A stretch of 64,000 nt of DNA from Glandiceps talaboti (taxonomy: Eukaryota; Hemichordata; Enteropneusta; Spengelidae). The position numbers and the translations under genes were made by a program. Numbering within the stretch: the first letter of the stretch is position 1; every line of letters starts with the position of its first letter. Below the pieces are notes generated by a model. That model was not told the DNA's origin. It worked only from the letters and a program-made list of their open reading frames with translations, and searched no databases. The DNA is taken from NCBI RefSeq assembly GCF_964340395.1, contig NC_135550.1:4704101-4768100 (forward strand). The letters are read 5' to 3'. This document shows, in pieces, positions 20,818 through 32,037 of this stretch.

Positions 20818-22357
20818 CTTTCTTTTAAACGATCATGTTCTTTTTATATGAATCTATATCGAAACTCAGTCGTGTTTCTATGACAATACATGCCATTGTC
20901 ACCAATCTCTACTTAGTGTTAACGTCTAACATTTAAAGTTAATGTCTCACGTTGGTAACACTCATATAGAACACAACACAAGTACCCGCCAAGTGTTTTG
21001 TTGAGTAAAAAAGGTCATTACCTGTAGTACGTTTAAACTACACACTGTGAAAAACTAAAGAAACGTTAAGTATGAGGGCGCTATTCAGAAGATGCGTTAA
21101 TTGGCTAGTGCAAGGCAAAACAAATTTTTAAAAAATAATCCGACCAAACAAGAAATAAGCCTGCAATAAAACAAGCAGATAAATAAACATAGCATATATA
21201 TTTGATAAAGCAGAACATTATATTTCCTCTGAAATAACAGTGGAAATACCTTTTAATAAGTCCATTTATTTGTTTAGGTTGGTTGAAGTTAATCAAATAA
21301 GGTAACTTTTGCAGTTTACGAAACAAAATTGAGTTTACTACAGCAATCCTTTTCCGCACCATTGTCGTTTAAAACATCTGGTTAACAATACTTTCGGACG
21401 ATTACATATGTCACTGACAGAATATACAGAGTTTAAAAGTACTTCAATACAATGTGACGAGTCGAGACGTCAAAATCCTGTTAGAACTGAGGTGATGTCT
21501 TGATTTTATATTAGTTTTATACTGGCAAAGAAATATACATAAAATTGAACATTGTTGCAAAGTAGGTTACCAAATGTTACACAAATCTTGAAAACGTTTA
21601 TGTAAATACTGAGCACACAAATATTGATCACAACAGATCTTTCCTCAAATCAATATGTAAAAATAATGATAACTGTGTCCTTGATTATTGAAAATTACAA
21701 ACTTTACAAATTCTGATAAAAAGTTATACAATCTATGAACATTTTGCTGTCATAATACATTCTTATATATAAGTTGAAAATACTGTTTGGCGTCTATGAA
21801 CGTTAACTGTCAGTGTTATATTCTGAACTTGTACATAGTCATAAACATGTAAAATTTACTAATCTAGATATTATGAGTTCAAAGGTCAAAATCACGGATA
21901 AAGAGACAACAAGATAGCCTACTCAAAGCTAAAGTTTTCTACGGAGAAGTCATGTGATTTAATTCTCCTAATTATCTAACCCTTCAAAACTTTTAAGTAC
22001 AAAATATTGAATCGTATGATTTGAAGAAACCGGTCTCCGTTCATTTGATAACCCTCGAATAACAATAGAACTTGAATTGAAAGGTTCATTTTTGTTTGTG
22101 GTCCGCGAAAACCTGTCGCTTACATTGAATGCATAACTTGAAGTCATGGTGTATGCTACTTTGACAGTAATATAGAGCACCTACAACGACGATAAATTTC
22201 AGTTTTCTGACTTCGCACAATTGAGACTCTGAGACGGAAACTGTCACACATTTATTGTTATGTTCTTTAACGGTTATTGTAGTTGGCACATTATGTTGTA
22301 TGGTGCATTTCGTGTTAAACTACACAGTGATTTGCATTTATATTTCCTTACAATTAT
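20818..22357 (-). other. 3' flank/UTR of TLR copy B, duplicate of 90-1732
   Basis: Alignable with the unit A flank along most of its length with small indels. It carries one copy of the 48-bp repeat that is triplicated in A. The start near 20818 marks the left edge of duplication unit B. No independent gene seen. Confidence 0.7.
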
Positions 22358-25300
22358 TCAGTCATTATTTTCTTCCAGGACAACGGCTCCTTCCCTGTCA
22401 TCTACAGCTCCATAGTTAAACCTAACATTAAATCTTACTCTCACTCTCTGCCTATACCTTCTCAACGTTTGCAGAATCATTCGAAATGGCCACATAAGAA
22501 AAGCCCGTGCTTGGTGATGATTACCGCCGCCATCTCTATCGATATTATCAGCATTGTGATTATCTTCCTGTGGTAATTCTTCTTCGCGGCCTTCATTCAC
22601 AACTCGAATCAAGACATCATCATGATTTCTATTTTCTTGTACCTCTATTCCACCTTCCTGTATAATTTCATGATTCATCCCCCTCCTTCTTCGCTCGTCT
22701 CCTCCTACGTTTTTATCCAAAGGGGCTTTTGGCATGGAGTAGAATAATTTTTGCCAAAATAAACGGTCCCATCTCCGCAGATACGTCATTGATTCCATAT
22801 AAGCTTTCAGTGGTTTGGTTAAATCAGCTTTTGGAATATCCTCCATCATTACTACAACGACTCGGCAGTTTTTGTCTTCAAGCATTGTAGTATGTGCCCA
22901 TTCGAGTTCTTGCTTACACCACACACTTCTAAGAAAATGTCGAGAAACAATGACCACAATTCGTCCCGAAGACTTGATAAAGTGGAGTATTTGATCATTA
23001 ATTCTCAATCCTCCCTTGAAGTCACGTTCATGATACTTAACATTGTATGGTGGGTTGTGTTCTTCAAGCTCTTCGACTATTTTGTCGACGGCTTCTCCAT
23101 CTTGACTACTGTAGCAGACGAAAACGTCGTACAATTTGCCTTCGTTTCCACCTTCATCACCAGCAAATGGTCTCCAACCTGTACGTGTGTAGATGAGAAC
23201 ACGCATAGTTGCCCACTTATAGACGGCAAGAATGCCAACAGCTGCCAAAACAACAACTGTGATTAGAACACCTATGATAACTTGAACGTAGACAGGGATA
23301 TCAGATACAAGAACATCCCTGAAATTTGTGTGAGATGCTGACAAATTTGGACACAGAAAGTCTTGCTCCTGTAGAACTAGCAGCTCCCATACAATGGAAT
23401 CGTTCCCAACACAGGATATGTTGCTAGCATCTGAATATAGGTCGCCAGTCGTCTGTATCCAATCTTGTAGATATGAAATCCCACAATCGCATATGAAGGG
23501 GTTTCCTCTCGCCGAGAAGTTCAACAACATTGGCATTGCGTCAAAGAGATGAAGTGGGATTGTAGTCAGTGCATTATTATGTAATTGGAGTGTGTTTAAC
23601 TTGACTACATCGGAAAAGGCACCAGATTCAATATCCGTAATATCATTATTGTCCAGGAATAGTTTCTGCAGTTCGGGAACATATTGCAACGTCCCTCGTG
23701 AAACCGACTCCAAATTATTATGGCTAATACTAAGAATCTTCAATCCGATTAATCCAGCAAGAGAACAATTGCTCAGATAGCTGATTTTATTATCATCTAA
23801 GTATATCTCTTGTAGAAACTTAGCACCTTGAAACCAATGACACGGAATTGATGTAATGTTGTTGTTTTCCAAATGCAAGACTTGAGTTCCATTGAACAGT
23901 GTTGAGGGAAGCTCTGACAATCCCTGGCCTTTGCAATCTATTTTGAAATCACGTCCGTTATTGCAACGTACAAAACACTGACAATGGCTAGGGCATGCTG
24001 GATCTTTTATTTCATCCCAAAATTCATCTGTGGATAACTGTAGTATAGGGCGTCCAGCAACAAAGCTAGGTGAATAGCATGACAGCAATTCGTCATTCAA
24101 GATATGAAGTAAATCCTGGGTATCTTTTAATGCTTGCATTTCCGACTGAAGCCGTATGCTACAGCAACCACATTCAAACGTGTTATTGTCCAAGTTTATC
24201 CTTACTGGCATACCGTGACGCCCATAGTCATCATAAGGGTGTTTGATTCTGTAAGCAAAATCCTTATCAATTATCCATTGGGGCAAGCTAAAACATTTTA
24301 ATCTATTGGACTTCAGATCAAGTACTTGTAAGTTTCGTAAACCCCTGAAAGCCCGAACTGAGATTTTCTCTATAACATTTCCACTGAGATCTAGTTCACG
24401 CAGAGATTCCAATTGTGAGAAGGTTTCTCCAATTAGTTGCACGATACTGTTTAGTGCCATGTTTACATACTGTAAATTGTTACTCCCGTCAAACAGATAT
24501 GACCCAAGTGATTCAATCCGATTTTCAGCTAGGTTGACCCTGACAAGAGAAACTTTATACGACAGAAAGCGTCTTGGTAGAGTTCTGATCAGGTTAAATG
24601 AAAGATCTACATCTTCAAGACTGTTAAGACCTTCCAAATGTGGGATAATATCGAGTTTATTATGTGACAGGTAAAGGTGTTTTAGAGTGGTTAAGTTTTG
24701 TAGGAGATCTTCTGGCACGGAATCACAACCATGTAAAGTGTTCTCCATATGCAGGGTTTCTAGGGAATCGAGACCATACAGTGAGTCAGAGGCTATTTCT
24801 TGTATTGGTCCAAAAGAAGTTGATAAATCTAGCTCCCTCAGGGATATCAAACCACTGAAAACTTTCGGACCTAGCACCTGTAAATGATTCAGTGAAATGT
24901 CTAGTATTTCTAAAGATTTGAGCTCATCGAAAGTACCATCTTCTATATTGGGGAACCTATTCTGTAGTAGCTTAAGAGATTTCAACTTATTAACCGGCCC
25001 CAACAAGTCGCTTGGAAGATGCTGCAAGAAGTTAGCGCTTAGATCCAATACTTCCAATTTGTCATATCCATAGAGTGCATCGGTAGGTAGATAAAATGGA
25101 AGGTATCTAACAATACCAGATATATCAAGGCTCTTGAGTTGATGTTTTATCGCTTCCAAACACTCTGGAATGTGTCCAATAGGGTTTGTCCCGATTGCAA
25201 GTTCCTCCAGAGCAACGAGTGATACAAATGCATTTGGGTGAATATCTATAGTGTTTGAAAAGAGTATTGTTTCATTTGATGTAAACGGAACATTGCCTTT

Positions 25301-26146
25301 CAGGCTCAGGGTTTTTAACTGTCCAAGTCCTTCAAATGCGTGTTCTGAAACATTTTTTATGAGGTTCACGCTCAAATCTAACAGTGTTACATTCGGAAAG
25401 GCTTGAAATGCGAAATTTGGAACTTCTGTGATAAGATTTTCCCTGAGAGAGATATTCACGAGGGGTGGTTGCTTTACAGTTACGTCTGCATATAAGATAG
25501 GTTGAGGAATTTTCTTAAGTTTTGTACCAGTCAGTGTCAGTGATTTCAGTGCTGGTGTCAAATGAAATGCATTCTTAGGTATGTCCTCAACGGTTCCATA
25601 TCCGAGAGAAAGACTTTCTAACTTCGGAACATGCTGTAGAAAATCAAATGAATCATTGGTGTGTGTTTCACAAAGCAATAACTCAACTCTCTGTGTTTCA
25701 GATGTTCCTAGATCTTGTAGTAACGATATAAGATGTTCACTTTCGGCCAGTTTTCGTGCAATTTCCAAAGGGTCCATATCTTTTTCAGTGAAACGAAATT
25801 CAAGTCCAGCTAGAGCCTCCGAACCAAAGGACAAATCGAAACCGCATATGAATACTAACACGAAGGCATCTGGGATATGATCAGGAGCATCTCCAGTAAC
25901 CGAACAGATAATATACAAGAATATATCAGTTTTATTATCAGCAGTGGAATCATATATGCCGTCTGAAAGTTCACTAAAATGTATGACGTCACCACACTCA
26001 CATTGATGGGGACAGCCTTCTCTAGACGATTCTAGAACATTGTCAGCAAACACCCTATGACCTATGGAACACATCAGCATTAAACATAATATCATTCTTT
26101 TATATCCTAGCTGCCAACTTCTCTCCATATTTATCCCAATCGTCAT
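22358..26146 (-). CDS. Toll-like receptor, multiple-cysteine-cluster type (copy B)
   Basis: Paralogue of the 1733-5518 gene; 1262 aa, single-exon CDS, same domain order: signal segment, LRRNT, long LRR array, internal LRRCT/LRRNT pair, short LRR block, LRRCT, transmembrane helix, TIR domain and a basic tail of about 120 residues. TIR box 1 YDVFVCYS, BB loop ERDFKGGLRI and FW are unchanged. Differences from copy A are scattered over the ectodomain and cluster in the first cysteine-flanked region and the extreme C-terminus. The frame is open a further 38 codons upstream, but that stretch has no ATG and lies across the conserved splice acceptor, so the start chosen is MTIGINMERS, aligned with MAMGINMERS in copy A. 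Both frames are intact, so both copies are probably functional. Confidence 0.96.
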   Translation of the reverse strand: MTIGINMERSWQLGYKRMILCLMLMCSIGHRVFADNVLESSREGCPHQCECGDVIHFSELSDGIYDSTADNKTDIFLYIICSVTGDAPDHIPDAFVLVFICGFDLSFGSEALAGLEFRFTEKDMDPLEIARKLAESEHLISLLQDLGTSETQRVELLLCETHTNDSFDFLQHVPKLESLSLGYGTVEDIPKNAFHLTPALKSLTLTGTKLKKIPQPILYADVTVKQPPLVNISLRENLITEVPNFAFQAFPNVTLLDLSVNLIKNVSEHAFEGLGQLKTLSLKGNVPFTSNETILFSNTIDIHPNAFVSLVALEELAIGTNPIGHIPECLEAIKHQLKSLDISGIVRYLPFYLPTDALYGYDKLEVLDLSANFLQHLPSDLLGPVNKLKSLKLLQNRFPNIEDGTFDELKSLEILDISLNHLQVLGPKVFSGLISLRELDLSTSFGPIQEIASDSLYGLDSLETLHMENTLHGCDSVPEDLLQNLTTLKHLYLSHNKLDIIPHLEGLNSLEDVDLSFNLIRTLPRRFLSYKVSLVRVNLAENRIESLGSYLFDGSNNLQYVNMALNSIVQLIGETFSQLESLRELDLSGNVIEKISVRAFRGLRNLQVLDLKSNRLKCFSLPQWIIDKDFAYRIKHPYDDYGRHGMPVRINLDNNTFECGCCSIRLQSEMQALKDTQDLLHILNDELLSCYSPSFVAGRPILQLSTDEFWDEIKDPACPSHCQCFVRCNNGRDFKIDCKGQGLSELPSTLFNGTQVLHLENNNITSIPCHWFQGAKFLQEIYLDDNKISYLSNCSLAGLIGLKILSISHNNLESVSRGTLQYVPELQKLFLDNNDITDIESGAFSDVVKLNTLQLHNNALTTIPLHLFDAMPMLLNFSARGNPFICDCGISYLQDWIQTTGDLYSDASNISCVGNDSIVWELLVLQEQDFLCPNLSASHTNFRDVLVSDIPVYVQVIIGVLITVVVLAAVGILAVYKWATMRVLIYTRTGWRPFAGDEGGNEGKLYDVFVCYSSQDGEAVDKIVEELEEHNPPYNVKYHERDFKGGLRINDQILHFIKSSGRIVVIVSRHFLRSVWCKQELEWAHTTMLEDKNCRVVVVMMEDIPKADLTKPLKAYMESMTYLRRWDRLFWQKLFYSMPKAPLDKNVGGDERRRRGMNHEIIQEGGIEVQENRNHDDVLIRVVNEGREEELPQEDNHNADNIDRDGGGNHHQARAFLMWPFRMILQTLRRYRQRVRVRFNVRFNYGAVDDREGAVVLEENND

Positions 26147-26174
26147 ATTTAGAGGTCCATGTAGTTTTGTGATT

Positions 26175-26215
26175 TTTAATAATCGTATCCTAGATGAAAG
26201 AAACAAAATGAATTC
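26175..26215 (-). promoter_or_regulatory. Predicted 3' splice acceptor upstream of TLR-B start
   Basis: Minus-strand tttctttcatctag with AG at 26190-26191, matching the unit A acceptor. Homology between units fades just beyond it, as expected at an exon-intron border. Confidence 0.55.
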
Positions 26216-26268
26216 ATTTATAAGCATTGAGCTCTTTTGTCGATATAAAGTGTGACTCAAATGATTAT

Positions 26269-26358
26269 TATTACATTACATTATATTACATTACGGTACA
26301 TTACATTACATTACATTACATTACATTACATTATATTATATTATATTATATTATATTA
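26269..26358. repeat. (ATTAC)n/(ATATT)n microsatellite, left part
   Basis: Pentanucleotide array of ttaca/ttata units, interrupted by the MITE at 26359-26723 and resuming at 26724-26840 in degenerate form. Confidence 0.9.
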
Positions 26359-26723
26359 GGCCAAAAAAAAATTATCTGGTTCTGGTCAGGGTAAACTTTC
26401 TAAAGTGGTGCGACGACGCGAATTTTTTTTTCACAATTTTTTTTTTTTTTTTTGCAAATTAGTAAATACACATTTTTTTGACACTTTACATACTCTGTTC
26501 TATCATATTTATCTCTTGAAAAACTTCCTTTTTCTTCGAAGCAGTTTAGGCTTTGTATTTAAGCAGTCTTGGCATGTAGGGTAGATTTCAGCTGCTTGTT
26601 CTCCTGATATCAGGAATAAATAAGGAACGGGAAAGCAAAAATTATCGGAAAAAAGGATCGACGCGAGGGTATTCAGGGCACGCGCGCGCTGACCAGAATC
26701 AGATATATATATATTTTTTGGCC
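26359..26723. mobile_element. 365-bp MITE, PIF/Harbinger-like, inserted in a microsatellite
   Basis: Imperfect terminal inverted repeats begin GGCCAAAAAA and share ATCTGRTTCTGGTCAG further in. The element is flanked by TTA on both sides (26356-26358 and 26724-26726), consistent with the 3-bp TWA target duplication of PIF/Harbinger, although the host repeat makes this ambiguous. No coding capacity. The GC-rich interior (cgcgcgcgctgaccag) contrasts with the AT-rich host. Confidence 0.75.
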
Positions 26724-26943
26724 TTATATTATATTATATTACATTACATTATGTTACATTATATTGCAATTACATTACATAATGTTACATTATTCCATCA
26801 CATTATTTTACATTACATACATTACATTATGTTGTAATAACATAGTAGGGCTCAGCCCAGAAGCTCGCGCCAGTAGTTAGAATTTGAACCTTAAACTCAT
26901 CATTACAATTTGTGTAAACAATAACTGGTAGGCTTGGTTTGTG

Positions 26944-26945
<2 letters not shown>

Positions 26946-27015
<70 letters not shown>
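26946..27015. repeat. (AT)n microsatellite 3' of hammerhead motif
   Basis: Pure AT tract immediately downstream, in minus-strand sense, of the hammerhead motif. Confidence 0.97.
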
Positions 27016-27019
<4 letters not shown>

Positions 27020-27113
27020 AGGGTAGAAGAAAATCAAGTCGGGTTTTTCGTCTCTACAAGCCTGTTTCGTGAGTAAATCACTCGTCAGGAGATGTTGATG
27101 TTCTACCCTCAAC
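27016..27113 (-). ncRNA. Type I hammerhead ribozyme (Penelope/retrozyme type)
   Basis: On the minus strand the core is CTGACGA (27082-27088), then stem II GTGA/TCAC with loop TTTAC (27069-27081), then GAAA (27065-27068). A 3-bp stem III follows (ACA/UGU, loop GGCU), with predicted cleavage after A27055 in the triplet GUA. Stem I has an inner 4-bp helix (GAGA/UCUC) and an outer perfect 13-bp helix between GTTGAGGGTAGAA and TTCTACCCTCAAC at the two ends (27016-27028 and 27101-27113). All conserved core positions are present. It is flanked by (AT)n on one side and, about 57 bp beyond the other end, by another (AT)n tract. Such motifs are known from Penelope-like elements and retrozymes. Confidence 0.82.
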
Positions 27114-27167
27114 ATATACTCCGCTCGTATCGAGCACTGTACTGCGGACAAATCTTACCACTGACTT

Positions 27168-27313
<146 letters not shown>

Positions 27314-27680
27314 GGATTTTTGTCTTAGTGTGTCCCATGAAATCTCAGTCCGCTGCCCACTAGGCCGCATTCATACATAGCGTATCTTTGCATCATACGC
27401 CATGGGTCACTCTACACTGCAATACTTTAACTTATAGAGAGTCTGAAATCATTCACTCTTCACATAATTAAGGCAGTTGTCAGAGGGAGACATTTTGTCC
27501 CGTTGCACCAGGAAATATGGAACATTTGTTGGCTATATCGAAACATATTAATTTGTTATCATGTTAAACTTTCTTTCACAAGTTGTGACAAGGTAATAAA
27601 GGAGCTATTATTATAATAAATTCTGTACATTTTATGTTGCATTTTAGGGGATATCACCTACACAACAGTAAATGTGTGTC

Positions 27681-28018
27681 ATGATGGTCAAATGGTTTAT
27701 AGCGTGGCCGGCTTTGAATCTGCAGATTCGAGCCCCGTCGCTGCCGTTTGTTTCTGAATGGTAAAGTCCTTTGGCAAGATTTGAACCATGATTGTGCCTC
27801 GGTCAACCCAGCTGTATAATTGGGGACCTGGTGGGATAGAGGTTGCAATGTAAATGCTTTGATCCTATACGCTTGATACTGCAATGGATTGTATGCTCCC
27901 CAGGGAGTTGAGGACGTATAAAGGGCCGTTGAGTTGCCAGTGATCCAGGGGTAATAATTGTGAGCGCCTTGAGCTCTCAGGAGGAAACTTTTTAAGGCGT
28001 ATTATAAATTATTATCAT
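27681..28018 (+). mobile_element. tRNA-derived SINE
   Basis: The head resembles a tRNA gene with an internal promoter: an A-box-like tggtcaaatggtttatagc near 27685 and a B-box-like agattcgagcccc at 27724-27736. A conserved-looking central domain follows, and the 3' end (aaggcgtattataaattatt) is like the tails of many animal SINEs. About 340 bp, with no flanking duplication identified. Confidence 0.65.
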
Positions 28019-28730
28019 TAAATGCACGACACTACCGCTCATCTGGGTTTTAATTGTACATAGAGGCATTATATAAGATGGAAATTAATAATTTCATTTT
28101 ACATGTGATAGTTCATGCAATATGATGGTTTGAGGTTCATTTGGTGACTTTATACAATGCAACGGTAGAAATCATTAAATTAGACATCATATATATCATT
28201 AATATGGACTTATAGGCTACTTGGGGTTTACATTTCATATGAATAATTTAAAATATACTTTAGTTTGTTATGACTGATCTTCTACATCATTAAATGCTTG
28301 CGAAAATATCAATATGTGGTACCTTTATTATCTTCCTAAAATGAAGAGTATTGTCCAGTCATTAAACCACTTCGTAATCTAAAACAAATCACCTTGTCTT
28401 GTCTTGTCAGGATTGGACCGACTAGGTAAACAAGACTTCACTACAACCATAGAAAGAGAAGTATCACACCTTAATTTGCGAATCGACGTCATGATTTCCT
28501 GGAATACAGTGTCTCCCCAGTAAACGAACTTATCGACTGCACGCTAACGACACTAGATGACTATAACCATGGAGGTAGAATTTTGAGCGTTGATGATAAT
28601 TAATATAATAATTATAATAATGAGAAACAAAACCAGGTAGTTATGATTACATGGCCTATTAGTAAACACATGGACGTGGAAGCATTTTTCGTCACTAGTT
28701 ACAATAGTAATATGCTATACACATGGTACA

Positions 28731-29323
28731 CCACAAGGAGAAGTGAGCATGTAATTGATTGAACGATCGGTCGATCGATTGATTGATTGATTGATCTGAC
28801 GATCGATCGATCGATTTATTGATTGATCTATTATTTGGTTGAATGATTGATCGATTGAATGATTATATTTTATGATGATATAAACTTCTTTTTCTACCTT
28901 CCTTGAATAGTTTTCTCTCTATTTCCACTCTTTATTGACTAAATAAAGACATCTTGTCCATTTTTCTCCCCTTATGTAAATTAGAACGCTCGTGATCTAA
29001 TAATTACCAAGAGATCAGTTACATTAATACTTTGTTTTATCTCTTATCTTCTGGGAGATTACAGTCCGTGACATCAAGTGGTCAAGTTATGTACCGATTT
29101 GATTTGTCACGGATTGTCTTAATTTAGATAAGAGGAGAGAATTGACAAGATGTCTTTATTTAGTCAATAAAAAGATAATTATATACAGCTGATGAAATGA
29201 AAAAAGTAGGCCAGGAAAAAAGACTTTATATTGATGCAAAATATGTTTTATTTCACCACAAATATTATTCAATCGATCAATCATTCAATCAACTAATTCA
29301 ATCGATAAATCGATCAATCAATG

Positions 29324-29378
<55 letters not shown>

Positions 29379-29402
29379 TACATGATCGCTTCTCACTGTA
29401 GG
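28731..29402. mobile_element. Large fold-back element with (GATT)n/(AATC)n arms
   Basis: The two halves are imperfect reverse complements: outer ends with catgtaattg (28749-28758) and caattacatg; arms of GATT/GATC versus AATC repeats; and a near-identical inner block (ttattgactaaataaagaca near 28933, reverse complement near 29149), continuing inward to about 29000 and 29098 around a loop of about 100 bp. No coding content. Confidence 0.75.
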
Positions 29403-30750
29403 TATACGTACTAACATTGCAACAGTGTCGCATACACATATTAGCGTAATACGTCATCTCACTGGAGAATTGAAGTACATTAAATACACGTAAATTTGAC
29501 GTTTAAACTAAACATCTCACACATTTTTAGATAGCGACTGCTCCGTTTCAGTTCTAGAGTTCAGTAACAGTTCTAAATTATCAAGACGGGGTGAGAAATC
29601 ACGATGTATACACGTGTGTGGCTGCTACATGTTTATATTTGCTTTCTTAGGGTTGACCTAATTGTTGTATTCGTAGTTCAAATTCGTACAGTAAAATGAC
29701 AAAGTATCACCAAATTTCAATTACGAATTACACATATAGCTCATTTGTAAACTTATAAGACAAATTCATAAACAAGGAGAATTAGTTTACCAATTTTCAA
29801 TGCTTGTACTAGACGTGGACGAATTTGGCAATGAATTTTAGGGACTCCAAATTACGACATTTTTAACTGCCCATGCATGTTGAAGGAGTGATTTTGGATG
29901 CCATATATTATTGTGTCGATTTATTTTTTTCTGTGTCAATTCATTTTCAGACGACACATGTCTTGTCTAAAGTTGTAATATTTTATCAACTTTTAGACGT
30001 CTGTCTGTAGGATTTTTAGATTTACCAGTACATGTACATCAAAACTGAACCAAAATGTTTTAATTTGATTTGTCACTATTAAAACTCACAACAGGTCGCG
30101 GTCAATAATAATTAATATAGTACACGTACAGCAAAAAAATTAGTATGCCAATTTTTTCGCACGAGCACAAACAACCCGTTACATAATTTTAAAATAGGTG
30201 AGAATATCGCAATTTCGCGCCTTGGCAAGAACACTGGAATTACAGTTTTGTAAATTACCTAGCTTGCCGAAAACGATATATTGGTCTTGCTACCATCGCC
30301 TACGGGCATGCATTCATAATGACCATCATTTTACACATTAACATACAAACGCATTTTGCAAACTAGCTCATAATCATATGGTGTCATCGTTATTATGGTT
30401 CAGTAATCATTCAAACTTCATAAAGGAATGGTTGAACGTATGACCTAGTTAACTGTATGGTTGCCAGTCCTGGCTATTTGTGCTACTTGTAATAGTCGAG
30501 AAGAATGTATTCCTTCTATGTTGTGATGAATAGTTGTAATGATCGCTTAAAGCCTGCCCTCTATGGCAAAGGCTTTGTAGCAAACATGTAATTACTCCTT
30601 GCATTATTTTTATATGTTGTTTTGTTTGCTATTCCTCAAGATCATGATGTGTAATTCAGGCATGGGGCCGTTTTCCTTAGGTCACCTGATGCGGCTTTGC
30701 TGCGCTGGCACTTGCTATAAGGTTCCATCCGAAAGAATACCTAAAACATG
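29403..30750. other. AT-rich spacer
   Basis: No gene or repeat recognised; all ORFs are short and unconvincing. Confidence 0.5.
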
Positions 30751-30755
30751 TAAAA

Positions 30756-30779
30756 CGCACGCGCGCGCGCACACACACA

Positions 30780-30868
<89 letters not shown>
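30756..30868. repeat. Compound (GC)n (AC)n (GCAC)n (AC)n microsatellite
   Basis: About 110 bp of CA/CG-rich simple repeat, ending in a short (TA)n. Thr-His and Val-Cys ORFs over it are artefacts. Confidence 0.95.
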
Positions 30869-30878
<10 letters not shown>

Positions 30879-32037
30879 TATAAATGGTCACGGGAAAAGT
30901 GGAAACAGCCGTAAATTTTTCAAGAGGTCATAAAGTCGACCACTTAGCATACTTTGTAAGCCTAAAGAGGACTTCTACACTAGGCAATTGCAACTGTACT
31001 ATGCATACGTGTATATCAGTTTCTCAGACACCAGTGAAGAATTTATGTTTAGTTTATTCGAAATGTCAACAGCTATATAACATCCAATATGTAATAAAAT
31101 GTGCAACTAGAGTAAAGAATACACTAGACCACAGCTATAGATACAACTACTAGTACACAGAATACCTTTGTCAATATCACGACCTAGCTCTCGGTAAATC
31201 GGATCATTCCATGATTTATTTGGTTCCATCTTACGAACAACAACATATATGTGGTAAGCCCGTTAAACGATCGATTCGTCAGTGGTCAGAGGCCGCTATC
31301 GAAAGCTTGCGTGCCTGCTTTGATGGTATTTTAAGAATCTGCAACCAATATCGATGAGTACACAGAGTCTGTCATCGACTACGTTAAATTCTGAGAGGAT
31401 ATGTGCAGTGCACTTACATGTAAACATGTTGACAAGAGTATAAAATACACTAGTAAACCTATAGCCCAAAACAGATAGCCCACAATTCAGGTGACAAAGA
31501 AAAATACAAGCAAGCCAAATAAAATGTTCGAAAAGCCACATTGTCGGCCAAAGGAAATTATAGAGACAAACCTGAAAACGTGTAGCAACATTGCAAGTAA
31601 TTCTAGAGATCTGTGGCAGGGACAGTCGTTTTGACAATCAGAGTAACATAGGCAGAACTCAATCGACAATTACAAGAAACTACTAAATATTGCAGAATCG
31701 GATACTAAAGATTTGTCAATATCTAAGAACGATGGACAACAATCATTTTCAATTATGAAGATAAGGAAGTAGCTGGCCTGAAGCAGATTATTACCACATC
31801 TATTAATGGTATGCTCAAGTCAGTTTTCTGCCGTTTTTACTACAGTTGTCAATGTATCACTTAAATATTTGCAAAGTTCCCAGTCTGTTTAAGAAGTCGA
31901 TTATGATTCCTGGTCCTACATGTAAAAATGCTACAATCTCTCAACTTAATGATTACAGGAATGTCGCCTTTAAAATCAGCGATCATGAAAGCATTTGAAC
32001 GTGTGGCCAGCTTGTTGTCCAACATATTACAATGTAA

